The position numbers and the translations under genes were made by a program. From assembly GCA_000720375.1 (NCBI GenBank), contig JOAA01000029.1:1-64000 (forward strand): 64,000 bases of DNA. The letters are read 5' to 3'. Below, piece by piece: positions 1-8,260 of the stretch. The first letter of the stretch is position 1; each line of letters starts with the position of its first letter. Below the pieces are notes generated by a model. It was not told the origin of the DNA. It worked only from the letters and a program-made list of their open reading frames with translations, and did not search any database. Source of the stretch: Rhodococcus rhodnii (GTDB lineage Bacteria; Actinomycetota; Actinomycetes; Mycobacteriales; Pseudonocardiaceae).

Positions 1-55
1 CACTACGTTCCTCATCGGTCAAGACCACGGGCTCAAGTTTCGGCGTCGGCACCAC
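1..55 (-). CDS. IS630-type transposase, N-terminal fragment cut by window edge
   Basis: Reading leftward from a GTG at 53-55, an open frame encodes VVPTPKLEPVVLTDEERS and runs off the window edge. This 18-residue pattern (PxPKLxPLxLTDEER) is what I recall from the start of IS630-family transposases, which continue with a helix-turn-helix and a DDE domain. Only the first codons are visible, so neither the inverted repeats nor the catalytic residues can be checked. There is no clear ribosome binding site. It could be a chance frame, but the match to the family is specific. Confidence 0.45.
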   Translation of the reverse strand, partial: MVPTPKLEPVVLTDEERS

Positions 56-95
56 CGCAGCATACCGACCAACAACGAATTATTGACTCAGGACA

Positions 96-704
96 CTAGT
101 AGGTCGGGCAGCGATAGTCGGGCGTGCCCGCGCGCGTTTTGATTGCTTGAATTACGTCGGTTTTGGCGTCCGCGTAGTTCTGGACGTACTTCCAGTCGCG
201 TTTGGCCAGTTCCTGCTTGGTTGTCTGATACAGCAGGCGGTCGTCGTCGTTGGTTCGAAGCCAGTCACGGAATGCCGTGTAGATGTCAATCTCGACGCAT
301 CCGGCCGTGTACGTATGCAGGTTGACGTCCCGCTTGTCGCCGCGGTCGACGCGCGAATAGAAGCAGCGATGTTCGTGGAATTCCGGCTCGCGAATGTGCA
401 GGTCATAGCCTGCGGCTACGAGGGCGCGGACGTACAAGTCCTCTTTGGAGGAGTCTGGTACTTCGAGCGCGATGTCGATGATGGGTTTGGCCGCGAGGCC
501 GGGAACCGATGTGGAGCCGACGTGCTCGACGCGCAGTGCGACCGGCCCTAGCGCGGTGCGTATTTTGTCGGCTTCCTCGGCGAACCACGAGGGCCAAAGC
601 GGGTCATAGTCGGCGACGACGACTTTTACGGAGTAAGGAGCCGGAGCGTCGCCGACCAACGCGGCCAGATATTGGTCGTCCTGGGACACGCATTTTTCAG
701 ACAC
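96..704 (-). CDS. GrpB family protein (nucleotidyltransferase-fold, UPF0157)
   Basis: 202 residues starting at a GTG, with a GAGAGG ribosome binding site about 6 nt upstream. The core motif EHVGSTSVPGLAAKPIIDI (residues about 60-78) is the GrpB signature and resembles the GS..D.D active site of the polymerase-beta nucleotidyltransferase fold. The C-terminal half carries the conserved RDWLRTN...Y...K..L segment of the family. Full family length. The cellular role of GrpB proteins is not established; some are thought to transfer nucleotides to small molecules or CoA precursors. It stands alone beside a possible insertion sequence at the window edge, and its ribosome binding site lies next to or within an upstream hairpin at 713-748. 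Confidence 0.85.
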   Translation of the reverse strand: MSEKCVSQDDQYLAALVGDAPAPYSVKVVVADYDPLWPSWFAEEADKIRTALGPVALRVEHVGSTSVPGLAAKPIIDIALEVPDSSKEDLYVRALVAAGYDLHIREPEFHEHRCFYSRVDRGDKRDVNLHTYTAGCVEIDIYTAFRDWLRTNDDDRLLYQTTKQELAKRDWKYVQNYADAKTDVIQAIKTRAGTPDYRCPTY

Positions 705-712
705 GACAAACC

Positions 713-748
713 TCTCTCGATAGGCAAGTCCTTCAGGCTATCGAGAGA
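713..748 (-). terminator. 11-bp inverted repeat between the small membrane gene and grpB-like gene
   Basis: Perfect arms TCTCTCGATAG (713-723) and CTATCGAGAGA (738-748) flank a 14-nt loop. On the minus strand it follows the stop of the small gene at 763 and is followed by GGTTTGT, a weak U tract, so it may be a terminator. Its downstream arm also overlaps the GAGAGG that would serve as ribosome binding site for the GrpB-family gene, so translational control is an alternative. Confidence 0.5.
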
Positions 749-762
749 TGCAACCGATTTGG

Positions 763-921
763 TCAGCTTCCTAGCTTGCGCCGAGTAGTGGTCCGTTGTG
801 CCGCCGCAGCGACCGTCCCAACGGCTGCCACCGCACCGAACAACGCCAGGAAACCGGCAAAGAACACGGCCATGACGACAAGCACGACCGCCAGCATGCC
901 CATGGTCAACGCTGTACCCAC
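763..921 (-). CDS. Small single-span hydrophobic membrane protein
   Basis: About 52 residues if started at the GTG at 919-921, which has GGAGGG 5 nt upstream; an ATG six codons further in (901-903) is the alternative. The product has a hydrophobic stretch LAVVLVVMAVFFAGFLALFG followed by an Ala/Val-rich segment and a basic tail RTTTRRKLGS, so it is probably a one- or two-span membrane peptide with a cytoplasmic C-terminus. It sits 72 nt downstream of aroE in the same direction and could be co-transcribed with it. I do not recognise a family. Confidence 0.5.
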   Translation of the reverse strand: MGTALTMGMLAVVLVVMAVFFAGFLALFGAVAAVGTVAAAAQRTTTRRKLGS

Positions 922-992
922 GCACACCCTCCGTTCAGCGATACCCACCGCATCGTGAGCATCACTTCCCTGTGTATCACGGGTCAGGCGAC

Positions 993-1865
993 TCAGGCCA
1001 GCGGCAACGGGACTGTTCCGCCAGTCGCATCGACCAGCGCGTCCCGCATGACTTCCCGGGGCACCGGAAGCCCGGTGAACTGCGAGACCTGACCGAACGC
1101 CTGATGCAGCAACATATCCAGCCCGGTCCCGATCCGGCCGCCACGCGCCTGCACAGCGGCCGCGAGCGGAGTGGGCCAGGGGTGGTAAATGACGTCCACA
1201 ACGCACGGGGCGACAGCCAGTTCGGACACATGGGAATCCGCGACCCCAGCGGGCACAGTGCTCACAACGACGTCGGACGACGCCACGAGGTCCCGGAAAT
1301 CCGCATCAGACCAGCGGACCACGTCCAGCTTGACGCCAAGTCGTTCCGCGCAACGCGAAGCGTCGGCCGCCCTGGCCGGATCCCTGACGACCAAGGCAAA
1401 AAAGTTCACGTCCACACTGGCCAAAGCGACCATCGTCGCGAGTGCCGTTCCCCCGGCACCGAGCAGAAGCGCGTGTGCACCCGGTTTTCGCTGGTGTCCA
1501 CCGGCGTACAACAACGCGCCCACAACGCCATCGACGTCCGTGCAGTCGACCCGCCAGCCGCCGTCAGGCAACTGGACGAGCGTATTTCCCGCGCCGACAA
1601 GCGAAGCGCGTTCGGTGACCTCATCGGCCACTGCCAAAGCCGCGTGTTTGCCGGGCATGGTCACGGACAAACCAGCCCATTCCGGCCCAAGCCCGGCGAC
1701 CAACTCAGGCAGCCCATCGGCATCACACGAGATGCGTGAATACGTCCAGCCCGTCAGGCCGAGAGCCTGATAGGCAGCCGAATGCAGCACAGGCGACAGC
1801 GAGTGCTCAACCGGCTGCCCGACGACCGCGGCACGGCGATCAGTAAGCGCCACGAGCCCTGGCAT
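993..1865 (-). CDS. aroE: Shikimate dehydrogenase
   Basis: Reduces 3-dehydroshikimate to shikimate with NADPH in the aromatic amino-acid pathway. The 290-residue protein has the substrate-binding start GQPVEHSLSPVLHSAAYQ, the catalytic-lysine motif LSVTMPGKHAA (K near 73), GAGNTLV, the CTDVDG segment that replaces the usual NTDxxG, and the nucleotide-binding loop LLGAGGTALA. Length is typical. The start overlaps the mltG end by 26 nt; a GTG four codons inside would shorten the overlap. Last gene of the alaS-ruvX-mltG-aroE cluster, the same order as in mycobacteria. Confidence 0.93.
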   Translation of the reverse strand: MPGLVALTDRRAAVVGQPVEHSLSPVLHSAAYQALGLTGWTYSRISCDADGLPELVAGLGPEWAGLSVTMPGKHAALAVADEVTERASLVGAGNTLVQLPDGGWRVDCTDVDGVVGALLYAGGHQRKPGAHALLLGAGGTALATMVALASVDVNFFALVVRDPARAADASRCAERLGVKLDVVRWSDADFRDLVASSDVVVSTVPAGVADSHVSELAVAPCVVDVIYHPWPTPLAAAVQARGGRIGTGLDMLLHQAFGQVSQFTGLPVPREVMRDALVDATGGTVPLPLA

Positions 1866-3060
1866 CCCTGATGTTCTGGTCGTGCTGCGCCTGGGTCTCG
1901 GCGAAGCACGACGTGCCGTCCTTCTCGCACTTCACGAAGAACACCCACGGCCCGTCCGCCGGTTTCGCAGCCGCCTGCAACGCCGCCTTGCTGGTGGCCG
2001 CGATCGGCGTGGGGGTAAGACCAAAGTTCAAGTAGCTGTTGTACGGACCTGGCGTGTTGCGCACGCTGCCGTCCGTGGTGATGGTCGGGCGATCGAGCAC
2101 GTAGTTGATCGTCGAGTCGAAGCCGAGCCGGATGTTGTCGGCCAGCCGCCGGTAGATCACGCGGGAGATCTTGCCGAAGTCCTTCTCGATGCCCTCACGC
2201 TCGATCAACGAGCCCATGATCAGCACCTGGTACGGCGTGTACCCGGTCTTCGCAGCCAACGCGGGCATGCCCCAGCCGTCCAGTGTCGTCGCGGAGTCCT
2301 TGACGACCTTGGTCAGCAGCTCCTGCGCGCCCAGACCCGGTTCAACGTCGTAGACACCCGGCGTGATCAGGCCTTCCAGCCGGCGCTTCGGCTCGGCCTG
2401 CGTGGCGAACGGCACCGCCCACGCGGGCGCACCGAGCTGGGCGAGATCCGTGTTCTCGGCGACCTTCCGCAGCTCCTCGACCGTCGGGCCGGCCTTCTTG
2501 CCGTTGATCGTCGCCGTACCGGCGTTGGAGATCAGGCTGAAAATGCCCGGGGTGGTCTTGCCGTCCGGCTGCTTGATGTCGTCGAGCTGCGTGCCCGCGC
2601 GGATCTGCAGCTGGCCGACCCGTGCGTCCTTGGTGATGATCCGGTCGACCGCGGCCTTGCCGGACATCTTGGTCTTCATCAGGTAGTAGCCGGGCTGGAT
2701 GGCCTTGACCTTCGGCTGGTCCTCGCCCGCCGAGGTGAAGGCACGCGAGCTGGCCACCACGTCCTTTTCCTTGAGCGCGGCGCCGATGTCGGCCGTGCCC
2801 TGGCCCGCCTTCACTTCGACCACGACGTCCGAGTCACCCGAACCGGCGTAGTCGTCGAATCCGCCGAATCCAAGCACCTGCGTGACGCCGTACCAGGCGC
2901 CACCGGCGATGATCGCGACCACGACGACCGCGACGACCCAGAACGTCGGGCTACGTCGCTTCTTGCGTCGCGGTTCCCGAGGCTCGTCGTCGTAGTCGTA
3001 CTCGTCGTCGTGTTGGTCGTGCCTCCGCGAGTTGTCGAACAGTCCGAGTCCGTCGGTCAC
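1840..3060 (-). CDS. mltG: Endolytic murein transglycosylase MltG (YceG-like)
   Basis: Cleaves nascent peptidoglycan glycan strands at the membrane. A GTG start at 3060, in a 4-nt GTGA overlap with ruvX, gives 406 residues. A charged Asp/Glu/Arg-rich cytoplasmic N-terminus (about 1-38) precedes one membrane helix ([20 protein letters not shown]), then a LysM-like region, then the YceG catalytic domain with the key Glu in [38 protein letters not shown] and the late PDG-like region are also family features. The extended acidic tail before the membrane helix is common in actinobacteria. Co-transcribed with alaS and ruvX. Confidence 0.93.
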   Translation of the reverse strand: MTDGLGLFDNSRRHDQHDDEYDYDDEPREPRRKKRRSPTFWVVAVVVVAIIAGGAWYGVTQVLGFGGFDDYAGSGDSDVVVEVKAGQGTADIGAALKEKDVVASSRAFTSAGEDQPKVKAIQPGYYLMKTKMSGKAAVDRIITKDARVGQLQIRAGTQLDDIKQPDGKTTPGIFSLISNAGTATINGKKAGPTVEELRKVAENTDLAQLGAPAWAVPFATQAEPKRRLEGLITPGVYDVEPGLGAQELLTKVVKDSATTLDGWGMPALAAKTGYTPYQVLIMGSLIEREGIEKDFGKISRVIYRRLADNIRLGFDSTINYVLDRPTITTDGSVRNTPGPYNSYLNFGLTPTPIAATSKAALQAAAKPADGPWVFFVKCEKDGTSCFAETQAQHDQNIRDARARGAY

Positions 3061-3584
3061 TCCGCACCCTCCGGTGAACTCTCCCCGACCCGGTCGTTGT
3101 TCCTGCGCACGGCGGCCGCGCGCGTGTCCAGCCATGCCTGCAGGATCTCCACCGCAGCGGCCTGATCGACCACGGCACGCTGCTTCTTGCCACGTACGCC
3201 ACGCTGCGACAGCATCCGTGACGCTGTGACCGTGGTCAGCCGCTCGTCGCCGAGCCGGACAGGCACCTGCCCGACCCGCTCGGCCAGAGCCGTGGCGTAG
3301 GCGACCGCGCCGATCGCCGCCGGGCCGTGCCGGCCAGCCAATGTCTTGGGCAAACCGACCACCACCTCGACCACTTCGTGTTCGGTGACGAGTTGCGCGA
3401 TCTGGTCCAGATCGCTTCCGGACTTCTCGTCACGGGACAGAGTAACGAGGGGGGTCGCGAGCATCGGCGCTGGATCGCTCAGCGCGACGCCGACCCGTAC
3501 CGAGCCGACGTCGACGCCGAGCCTCCGACCTGGCCCGGGGTCGTTGTCTCCCGGGCGGTGCGCGGTCGGACTGTCATGCGTCAC
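3057..3584 (-). CDS. yqgF: RuvX/YqgF-type RNase H-fold resolvase or pre-16S rRNA nuclease
   Basis: 175 residues, GTG start in a GTGA overlap with the alaS stop. Four RNase H-like active-site elements are present: [15 protein letters not shown] near the start, [23 protein letters not shown], and [14 protein letters not shown] with the last acidic residue. Family members act in pre-16S rRNA 5' end processing and have been proposed as Holliday junction resolvases; which applies here cannot be read from sequence. The N-terminal 20 residues are Pro/Asp/Gly-rich and probably disordered. The gene lies between alaS and mltG, as in many bacteria. Confidence 0.92.
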   Translation of the reverse strand: MTHDSPTAHRPGDNDPGPGRRLGVDVGSVRVGVALSDPAPMLATPLVTLSRDEKSGSDLDQIAQLVTEHEVVEVVVGLPKTLAGRHGPAAIGAVAYATALAERVGQVPVRLGDERLTTVTASRMLSQRGVRGKKQRAVVDQAAAVEILQAWLDTRAAAVRRNNDRVGESSPEGAE

Positions 3585-6244
3585 GCGCCGTCCAGCTCCT
3601 TACGCAACAGAGCGATGGCGTCGTCGATACCGGCGGGCTTGGTGCCGCCGCCCTGGGCCATGTCCGGCTTGCCGCCGCCACGGCCGTCGATGGCCGAGGC
3701 GAACGAGCTGACCAGCTTGCCGGCGGCCAAGCCCTTGTCCCTGGCCAAACCGGTGGTGGCCACGACGAAGCTGACCTTGTCACCGGCCGGGGCGAACAGC
3801 GCGACCACGCCGGCCTCGCCACCGCCAAGCCGGTTGCGGACGTCCGTGGCCAGGGCCCGCAGGCCACCGGCGTCAACGCCCTCAGGGACACGCTCGGCGA
3901 CCAGGCGCACGCCGCCCAAGTCCTGAGCCTTGGCGGCCAGGTCACCGGCGGACTGCAGCACCTGGGCGATGCGCAGCTGCTCGATCTCCTTCTCGGCGCT
4001 CTTGATCCGGCCGAGCAGGCCTTCGATTCGGCTGGGCAGCTCGGCCGACGGCACCTTCAGCTGGTCGGCGAGCTGCGACACGAGCAGCTGCTCCTTGCGG
4101 ACGTAACGCAGCGCGTCAGAGCCGACCAGGGCCTCGACCCGGTGCACGCCAGAACCGATCGACGAGTCGGTGACGAGCTTGACCAGGCCGAGCTGGCCGA
4201 TCCGGTCGACGTGCGTGCCACCGCAGAGCTCACGCGAGTACTCGCCCATGTCGACGACGCGCACGTTGTCGCCGTACTTCTCGCCGAACAGGGCGACGGC
4301 GCCCAGCTCAAGGGCCTTGGCCTTGGTCGTGGTGAACGTCTGCACCTCGACGTCGGTCTGCAGGTAGTCGTTCACCTCCTCCTCGACCTCGGTCAGGATG
4401 TCGGTGGACACCGAACCGGGCGTGGTGAAGTCGAACCGCATCCGGCCCGGGGCGTTGAGCGAACCGGCCTGGGCGGCGCGCTGGCCGTATGCACCGCGAA
4501 CAGCAGCGTGCACGAGGTGCGTGGCGGAGTGAGCACGGGCGATGGACTTGCGGCGGTCGCGGTCGACCGACCCGGTGACCTCGGAATCCAGGCCGATCTC
4601 GCCGGAAAGCACGGTCACCCGGTGCACGAACAGGCCCGGAACGGCCTTCTGCACGTCATCGACCTGGATCTCGGCGCCCGAACCGACCAGCAGACCGGTG
4701 TCGGCGATCTGGCCACCGCTCTCGGCGTAGAACGGGGTGCGGTCCAGGACCAGTTCGGCGTGCTGCCCGGCGCTCACCTTGGCCACCGGCTGGCCGTCGA
4801 CCAGCAGGCCGATCACCCGAGCGGTCGCCTGCAGGTCGGTGTAGCCGAGGAACTGGGTCTCGCCGTGCTGCTCGAGCACCTTGCGGTACTCCGACAGGTC
4901 GCCGTGCCCGGTCTTGCGGGCGGCGGCGTCGGCCTTGGCGCGCTGCCGCTGCTCCTCCATCAGCTCGCGGAACCGGGCCTCGTCGACCTGCAGACCCTGC
5001 TCGGAGGCCATCTCCAGGGTCAGGTCGATCGGGAAGCCGTACGTGTCGTGCAGCTGGAAGGCCTTGTCACCGGCGAGCACCTTGCTACCGGTGTCCTTGG
5101 TCTGTGAGGCGGCGAGGTCGAAGATCCGCGAACCGGTGGTGAGAGTGGCGCGGAAGGTGTCTTCCTCGGTCTTCACCACGGCCGAGATCCGGTCGAAGTC
5201 GCGGACGAGCTCCGGGTAGGACGGACCCATGGCGTCGCGGACAACGGCGGCGAACTCCGGCAGGACCGGCTCGTCGACGCCGAGCAGGCGCACGGACCGG
5301 ACGATCCGGCGCAGCAAGCGGCGCAGCACGTAACCACGGCCTTCGTTGCCCGGGGTCACGCCGTCGCCGATCAGCATCACGCCGCTGCGGGCGTGATCGG
5401 CGATGACACGGAACCGTACGTCGTCGATGTGGTCGGCGCCGTAACGGCGTCCGGACATCTCCTCGGCCTTGCTGATCACCGGGCGCACCAGGTCCGTCTC
5501 GTAGACGTTGTCCACGCCCTGCAGCAGGTAGGCGACGCGCTCGACGCCCATGCCAGTGTCGATGTTCTTCTTCGGCAGGGTGCCGATCGGCTTGTGGCCG
5601 TACTTCGGGCTCTGCTCGCCGCGCACGTCCTGCATGAAGACCAGGTTCCAGATCTCCAGGTACCGGTCCTCGTCGACGACCGGGCCGCCCTCTTTGCCGA
5701 ACTGCGAGCCGCGGTCGTAGTAGATCTCCGAGCAGGGACCGCCGGGGCCGGGCACGCCCATGTCCCAGTAGTTGTCGCGGCCGTCGCGGCGCTGGATCCG
5801 CTCGTCGGGCAGTCCGGCGATCTTCTTCCAGAGCTCGATGGCCTCGTCGTCGTCGAGGTAGACGGTGGTCCAGATGCGGTCCGGGTCCAGCCCGAAGCCG
5901 CCGTCGTCGACCGACGAGGTGATCAGGTTCCAGGCGTGCTCGATCGCACCGGCCTTGAAGTAGTCGCCGAACGAGAAGTTCCCGGCCATCTGGAAGAACG
6001 TGTTGTGGCGGGTGGTCTTGCCGACCTCGTCGATGTCACCGGTGCGCACGCACTTCTGCACGCTGGTGGCAGTCGGGTACGGCGGCGGGGCCTCGCCGAG
6101 GAAGTACGGCTTGAACTGCACCATGCCGGCGTTGACGAACAGCAGGTTCGGGTCGTCGAGGATCAGCGAGGCACTCGGCACCTCGGTGTGCCCGGCGTTC
6201 TTGAAGTGGTTCAGGAAGCGGTTGCGAATCTCATGCGTTTGCAC
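3581..6244 (-). CDS. alaS: Alanine-tRNA ligase
   Basis: Charges tRNA-Ala. At 887 residues it has the full class II aminoacylation domain ([15 protein letters not shown] start, [17 protein letters not shown]), the tRNA-recognition region, the editing domain with both zinc motifs ([12 protein letters not shown] and [13 protein letters not shown]), and the C-terminal C-Ala domain with the [13 protein letters not shown] glycine-rich loop. Nothing essential is missing. The start ATG has AAGGAGG upstream at about 6255-6261. A 70-nt gap separates it from the upstream small membrane protein gene; no T-box-like leader fits there. First gene of the alaS-ruvX-mltG-aroE overlap chain. Confidence 0.97.
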   Translation of the reverse strand: MQTHEIRNRFLNHFKNAGHTEVPSASLILDDPNLLFVNAGMVQFKPYFLGEAPPPYPTATSVQKCVRTGDIDEVGKTTRHNTFFQMAGNFSFGDYFKAGAIEHAWNLITSSVDDGGFGLDPDRIWTTVYLDDDEAIELWKKIAGLPDERIQRRDGRDNYWDMGVPGPGGPCSEIYYDRGSQFGKEGGPVVDEDRYLEIWNLVFMQDVRGEQSPKYGHKPIGTLPKKNIDTGMGVERVAYLLQGVDNVYETDLVRPVISKAEEMSGRRYGADHIDDVRFRVIADHARSGVMLIGDGVTPGNEGRGYVLRRLLRRIVRSVRLLGVDEPVLPEFAAVVRDAMGPSYPELVRDFDRISAVVKTEEDTFRATLTTGSRIFDLAASQTKDTGSKVLAGDKAFQLHDTYGFPIDLTLEMASEQGLQVDEARFRELMEEQRQRAKADAAARKTGHGDLSEYRKVLEQHGETQFLGYTDLQATARVIGLLVDGQPVAKVSAGQHAELVLDRTPFYAESGGQIADTGLLVGSGAEIQVDDVQKAVPGLFVHRVTVLSGEIGLDSEVTGSVDRDRRKSIARAHSATHLVHAAVRGAYGQRAAQAGSLNAPGRMRFDFTTPGSVSTDILTEVEEEVNDYLQTDVEVQTFTTTKAKALELGAVALFGEKYGDNVRVVDMGEYSRELCGGTHVDRIGQLGLVKLVTDSSIGSGVHRVEALVGSDALRYVRKEQLLVSQLADQLKVPSAELPSRIEGLLGRIKSAEKEIEQLRIAQVLQSAGDLAAKAQDLGGVRLVAERVPEGVDAGGLRALATDVRNRLGGGEAGVVALFAPAGDKVSFVVATTGLARDKGLAAGKLVSSFASAIDGRGGGKPDMAQGGGTKPAGIDDAIALLRKELDGA

Positions 6245-6314
6245 GGCTCATCCCTGGAAGGAGGTGTGGAAGGACAGGTGGCGGGCACGGCGGAACGACG
6301 GGCTCGGAAGCGAC

Positions 6315-6581
6315 TCAGTCGTCCGCCCGTCGCGCTCGTGCACCGTGCAAGCGCACGCCCGACCGCTCGGTCACCACGTCCTGCAACTCCTTCTCACGCT
6401 CTTGCATCCCCGCGCGCACGTCCGCACCGAACGCGCCCACGGCGCCCGCCAGCTCACGCATCGCGTCGCTGACGTTCTCGGCTACACCGGCCGGGGTGGC
6501 CTGGTAAGCCTTCTCTCTGAGTTTACGTGACAGCGCAACGCCGGCCGCGACGCCGACGCCGAGCCAGAACAGCCTGCTCAT
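6315..6581 (-). CDS. Small membrane protein, DUF6167-like
   Basis: 88 residues: an N-terminal hydrophobic helix (LFWLGVGVAAGVALS) followed by a basic turn, then an amphipathic helical region with repeated Ala/Glu and a basic C-terminus. It resembles the short actinobacterial proteins I know as DUF6167, found upstream of alaS. It overlaps the stop of the DUF948 gene by 4 nt (ATGA), so the two are translationally coupled. Function unknown; the pairing with DUF948 suggests the two proteins act together at the membrane. Confidence 0.7.
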   Translation of the reverse strand: MSRLFWLGVGVAAGVALSRKLREKAYQATPAGVAENVSDAMRELAGAVGAFGADVRAGMQEREKELQDVVTERSGVRLHGARARRADD

Positions 6582-6979
6582 TTGCGACCCCTACGACGGC
6601 GCGTGTGCTTGCCCTCACGCTCGTCCTTGCGCTTGCGGCGGGCCTTGATCGCCTTGCTCAGGCCGTAGGACACGGCCGCGACCTTGACGAGCGGACCGCC
6701 GAGCGTGGCGGTGAAAACCGAGGTCAGGGCCGAGACGTTGCCGCTGACCGCCTGCGCGTTCGCGGTGATCCCGTCCACCCGCTCAAGCTGGGTGTTGACG
6801 TGCGTGAGCGTGGTGTTGGCGCCGGTGAACAACGGATCGGAGTTCTCGTGCGCCTTACGGATCGCGATGGTGGCCTCGTCCAGCGTGCGCCCGAGCTTGA
6901 TCAGCGGGCGCGCCACCAGGATCACCAGCAGCAGGAACACGACTACAGCTGCAGCCGCGATCCATTCCCCTGCGGACAC
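6578..6979 (-). CDS. DUF948 domain membrane protein
   Basis: 133 residues, GTG start preceded by GGGAGG. One N-terminal membrane helix (IAAAAVVVFLLLVILVARPLI) is followed by the long amphipathic helix typical of DUF948, here with heptad-like spacing (LDEATIAIRKAHENSDPLF...), and a very basic C-terminal tail KARRKRKDEREGKHTRRRRGRK. The arrangement suggests a membrane-tethered helical rod with a nucleic-acid- or lipid-binding tail. Function unknown. It is coupled to the downstream DUF6167-like gene by an overlap, and the pair precedes alaS as in many actinobacteria. Confidence 0.8.
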   Translation of the reverse strand: MSAGEWIAAAAVVVFLLLVILVARPLIKLGRTLDEATIAIRKAHENSDPLFTGANTTLTHVNTQLERVDGITANAQAVSGNVSALTSVFTATLGGPLVKVAAVSYGLSKAIKARRKRKDEREGKHTRRRRGRK

Positions 6980-7036
6980 GAAGCCTCCCGGAAGGCGTTG
7001 CTCGAATTGGGTGAAGGAAAGATTACCGGTGTGCCG

Positions 7037-7603
7037 TCAGTCGTCGGGCAGCGCCTCAAGGCCGAGGTCCTTGCGCATCTCGGCCCGCATTTGCTTGATC
7101 CCTGTCTGCGACTCGTCCCAGAGCTCCTTCACCCTCGTCCATTCCGGCGCCTTGCTGCCTGAGGACATGTACATCGCCAGCCGTGAGCGCGGCAGCATGG
7201 TTTTACGCAGCAGGTCGTTGAAGCGCTCGGACGCGAACAGGTTCACCGGACCGAGTGAGTGGCGTAGTTCCTCCCGGGCGCGCCACACGTCGTCTCGTTG
7301 GTCCTGGCGCAGCACCTGTGGGTTGTCGGCGATCCGCCGCACGGCCGCGACCACCGGGTACACCAGCCAGTCGTAGGCCTCGACAGCCGCGATGATCTTG
7401 ACGTACGCGTCCTGGCGCCCTTCGTAGCTGCGGGTCTCGCGTTCTTTCTCGCGTTCCCGCTCCCAGCGCTTGTCCTCCCGTTCCTGGTCACGGCGCCAGC
7501 GGCGGTCTTCGCGCCAGGCCGCGATGAGCTGAGCGCACAGGACACCGGCGAACCCCACGATTGCGACGGCGATCGTGACCCATAACGGAACTTGAGAGGA
7601 CAT
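7037..7603 (-). CDS. Membrane-anchored coiled-coil protein, unknown function
   Basis: 188 residues. An N-terminal membrane helix (WVTIAVAIVGFAGVLCAQLI) is followed by a strongly charged segment RREDKRWEREREKERETR that predicts a coiled coil, and then by a mostly helical domain (about residues 60-185) with no motif I recognise. The start ATG follows the sequence TTATGTCCTCTCAAG closely, with no strong ribosome binding site. Terminator-like sequence lies just upstream at 7620-7643, so it is probably transcribed alone. Similar one-helix coiled-coil proteins are common in actinomycetes but uncharacterised. Confidence 0.75.
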   Translation of the reverse strand: MSSQVPLWVTIAVAIVGFAGVLCAQLIAAWREDRRWRRDQEREDKRWEREREKERETRSYEGRQDAYVKIIAAVEAYDWLVYPVVAAVRRIADNPQVLRQDQRDDVWRAREELRHSLGPVNLFASERFNDLLRKTMLPRSRLAMYMSSGSKAPEWTRVKELWDESQTGIKQMRAEMRKDLGLEALPDD

Positions 7604-7619
7604 AGCCGGAAAATAGCGC

Positions 7620-7643
7620 GGCCCCTGGGCGAACCCAGGGGCC
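7620..7643 (-). terminator. Rho-independent-type hairpin after the lectin gene
   Basis: Perfect 10-bp arms GGCCCCTGGG and CCCAGGGGCC around a 4-nt loop that reads UUCG on the minus strand. The minus-strand sequence continues GCGCTATTTT. It begins 22 nt after the lectin gene stop at 7666 and separates that gene from the coiled-coil membrane protein gene. Confidence 0.8.
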
Positions 7644-7665
7644 GGTGCCGATCAGTGGTCTGATG

Positions 7666-8178
7666 TCACGGCATATAGCCCGCGGACCAGATCTGGTCGT
7701 CGAACCGCTTGTCGCAGGTGTGCAGGACCGCTCGGTTGCCGTTCTCGAACCCGCGCACGACCAGGCACTTCATGGAGCTCTTGTGCCGGAGCAGGAACTC
7801 GTGGTCGCTCACCATCTCGCTGCGCCATTGCTGCTTGTCCCAGACGTGGCAGGTGTAGGTGACCACCTGGGCCTCGTTGCCGTTGGTGTGCACTGTGAGG
7901 CACTTGTTGGAGTGCTCGTTCATTATCTGGTACCAGCCATTGCGGATGTCTTGGAAGTCCCAGCGCTGGTCGGCGAAGTCGCGGACACAGTCGTACTGGA
8001 ACGCCGGGCTGTTCTCGCCCCGGTTCTGCGCCACGAGGCACTTGTCTGAATGCCGGTTGCTGACGTGGGCATTTTCCGCCAACACTCCGGCGTTGCCCGT
8101 CGGCGCGGCGTTCGCTGACGGAACAGCGAGCACAGCTGCAGCCATAACCGCGGCGACAGCCATGACTTTCCTGAACAT
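7666..8178 (-). CDS. Secreted ricin-type beta-trefoil lectin
   Basis: 170 residues. The signal peptide MFRKVMAVAAVMAAAVLAVPSANA ends in an ANA cleavage site. The mature protein is a single beta-trefoil: three QxW-type repeats are visible as DQRWDF, KQQWRSE and DQIWSA, each preceded by SxKCL or MKCL cysteines that likely pair as CL...C disulfides. There is no catalytic domain, so it is a free-standing carbohydrate-binding protein rather than the usual lectin tail of a glycosidase. It is flanked by a terminator downstream. Ligand unknown. Confidence 0.88.
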   Translation of the reverse strand: MFRKVMAVAAVMAAAVLAVPSANAAPTGNAGVLAENAHVSNRHSDKCLVAQNRGENSPAFQYDCVRDFADQRWDFQDIRNGWYQIMNEHSNKCLTVHTNGNEAQVVTYTCHVWDKQQWRSEMVSDHEFLLRHKSSMKCLVVRGFENGNRAVLHTCDKRFDDQIWSAGYMP

Positions 8179-8260
8179 GTACGCACTCCATCCCGGCCGG
8201 GCCCCTCCCGACCGGAATCAGAGATTTCCGGGCGGCGCTGACTTGACGGTCACTCCGCGG

